From contig JAUVGS010000100.1 of NCBI GenBank assembly GCA_030593665.1, forward strand, positions 1-7,238: 7,238 nt of DNA. Reading direction: 5' to 3'. Each line of letters opens with the position of its first letter. Positions within the stretch are counted from its first letter, which is position 1. This DNA comes from Chitinivibrionales bacterium (GTDB lineage: Bacteria; Fibrobacterota; Chitinivibrionia; Chitinivibrionales; JANQEN01). Shown here piece after piece: positions 6,611 through 7,238 of this stretch. The notes below the pieces were generated by a model that did no database searches, was not told the origin of the DNA, and saw only the letters and a program-made list of their open reading frames with translations. A program made the position numbers and the translations under genes.

Positions 6611-6694
6611 TGTCACACTGAGCGAGACTGTCCTGTGCCCTTAGTCAAGCTCAGGATAAACTACAGTTGAGTTGAAGGGAAGGGTAACACCTTA
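6611..6694. repeat. Degenerate dispersed-repeat-like element with internal hairpin
   Basis: The block starts TGTCACACTGAGCGAGA and contains AGTCAAGCTCAGGAT, wording that resembles (from memory) repeats widespread in environmental genomes. CTGAGC (6618-6623) pairs with GCTCAG (6649-6654), and GACT (6626-6629) with AGTC (6643-6646), forming a ten-pair hairpin with an internal loop. The outer ends TGTCAC (6611-6616) and GTAACA (6684-6689) pair with one mismatch. It looks like an old, decaying copy without coding capacity. The 90 bp between it and the stop at 6789 hold only a weak 7-bp inverted repeat (6739-6745 with 6766-6772, 20-nt loop). Confidence 0.45.
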
Positions 6695-6788
6695 GTATTA
6701 CGCAAGCTAGGGTAGATGATTTATTACACCATACAGGAAGTTATTTCTTACTCTTACAATTATGCAATAACTCTAATTACAAAAATCA

Positions 6789-7238
6789 TTAATTCGATAA
6801 AACAAACGACTGTGAAATCTTCGTATCAGCCACCTGAATCTGAAAAACATAGCACCCTGAACTAACCGGTTGTGATCCATTGTTTAACCCATTCCAGACT
6901 ATACTGCCAACACTGGTTCTTATTAATAACGTTTTTACCAGTTTACCGTTCATATCGTATACCGCAGCGTTATCGATACTTTTTAGTTTACCACAATTAA
7001 TCCTAATCCCTCTGCCGAAAGACACTATTGAAATTTGTGTATTAACATTATGGTAATTATTAATAATATCCGTAGAACCGCAATCAAGTTCTACGTTAGC
7101 TATCGTAGCTTTCCCATTCTGTACGCTGATATTACTAACAGTTTTAGGATCACATCCTTCACATGAGAAAGTCACATCGTAAGTACCCTGATATATCGGG
7201 CGGTAATAATTTCCATGTCCGCCGGATGAATCGGCATA
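6789..7238 (-). CDS. C-terminal part of a secreted protein: carboxypeptidase-regulatory-like domain plus T9SS-type sorting domain, 5' end outside window
   Basis: The frame is open to the window edge: 149 residues precede tandem stops TAA TGA. The GTG at 7175 is internal and is not the start, because the 21 codons before it continue the domain. Residues about 1-55 (GNYYRPIYQGTYDVTFSCEG, then VSNISVQNGKATIANVEL) match the carboxypeptidase-regulatory-like/transthyretin-like beta fold often placed after M14 zinc carboxypeptidases and other secreted enzymes. Residues about 70-149 form a FlgD-Ig/Por-type C-terminal sorting module: VYDMNGKLVKTL (92-103), VWNGLNNGSQPVSSGCYVFQI (114-134) and a terminal FVLSN. 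In Fibrobacterota, Bacteroidota and relatives such modules direct cargo through the type IX secretion system and are removed at the cell surface. The catalytic domain is not visible, so carboxypeptidase identity is inference. Unusual points are CEGC where the family has AEGY-like residues, and Cys in the SSGxY turn. Confidence 0.8.
   Translation of the reverse strand, partial: YADSSGGHGNYYRPIYQGTYDVTFSCEGCDPKTVSNISVQNGKATIANVELDCGSTDIINNYHNVNTQISIVSFGRGIRINCGKLKSIDNAAVYDMNGKLVKTLLIRTSVGSIVWNGLNNGSQPVSSGCYVFQIQVADTKISQSFVLSN

Larger units (their letters stand above)
6175..6788. other. 614-bp intergenic region rich in repeats, no credible gene
   Basis: I find no gene here. The short open frames at 6161-6367 (-) and 6267-6494 (+) lie across a palindromic element and have no convincing ribosome site or family resemblance. 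The part next to the lipoprotein gene (6182-6268) is very AT-rich and must carry its promoter if it has its own. I could not choose a convincing -10/-35 pair. The rest holds the structured elements listed separately. Confidence 0.7.

Noticed and set aside
6739..6772. Rho-independent terminator for the sorting-domain protein gene
   Set aside because: AGTTATT/AATAACT pairs around a 20-nt loop, but the stem is short and AT-rich and lacks a T-tract on the coding strand side.

Overview
The window looks like chromosomal DNA of a moderately AT-rich Gram-negative bacterium, probably from the Fibrobacterota/Chitinivibrionia/Bacteroidota side of the tree (FCB group). The reasons are a secreted protein ending in a type IX secretion-type C-terminal sorting module (6789-7238), a large lipoprotein with a clean lipobox, and intergenic DNA filled with imperfect palindromic repeats. 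The taxonomic placement is inference. All genes lie on the minus strand, so the window reads biologically from right to left.

From the right: 7238-6789 is the 3' end of a secreted, probably enzymatic protein. It has the end of a carboxypeptidase-regulatory-like (transthyretin-like) beta domain followed by a sorting domain. Next comes about 615 bp without a gene (6788-6175). It holds two structured dispersed-repeat-like elements, a perfect 14-bp palindrome, a 9-bp perfect inverted repeat and a pair of diverged direct repeats. Then comes a 793-residue lipoprotein (6174-3793) that I cannot assign to a family. A 251-bp gap (3792-3542) is half occupied by a nested 105-bp palindromic element.

The left half is a transport cassette. 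It consists of a membrane-anchored SBP_bac_5-type (peptide/nickel-type) solute-binding protein (3541-1808), an exported protein with SH3-like repeats (1716-769), and the first 249 residues of a divergent DppB/OppB-like permease (747 to beyond position 1). The permease breaks off just after its EAA-type coupling motif. The three genes are co-directional with gaps of 91 and 21 bp and are probably one operon. The second permease and ATPases would be expected to the left of position 1. A plausible but unproven reading is uptake of peptides, perhaps cell-wall peptides, with the SH3-like protein as a periplasmic accessory.

The strongest candidates for novelty are the transporter cassette with an embedded SH3-like partner, the unassigned large lipoprotein, and the two palindromic intergenic elements. 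I see no CRISPR array, tRNA, rRNA, integrase or intact transposase.
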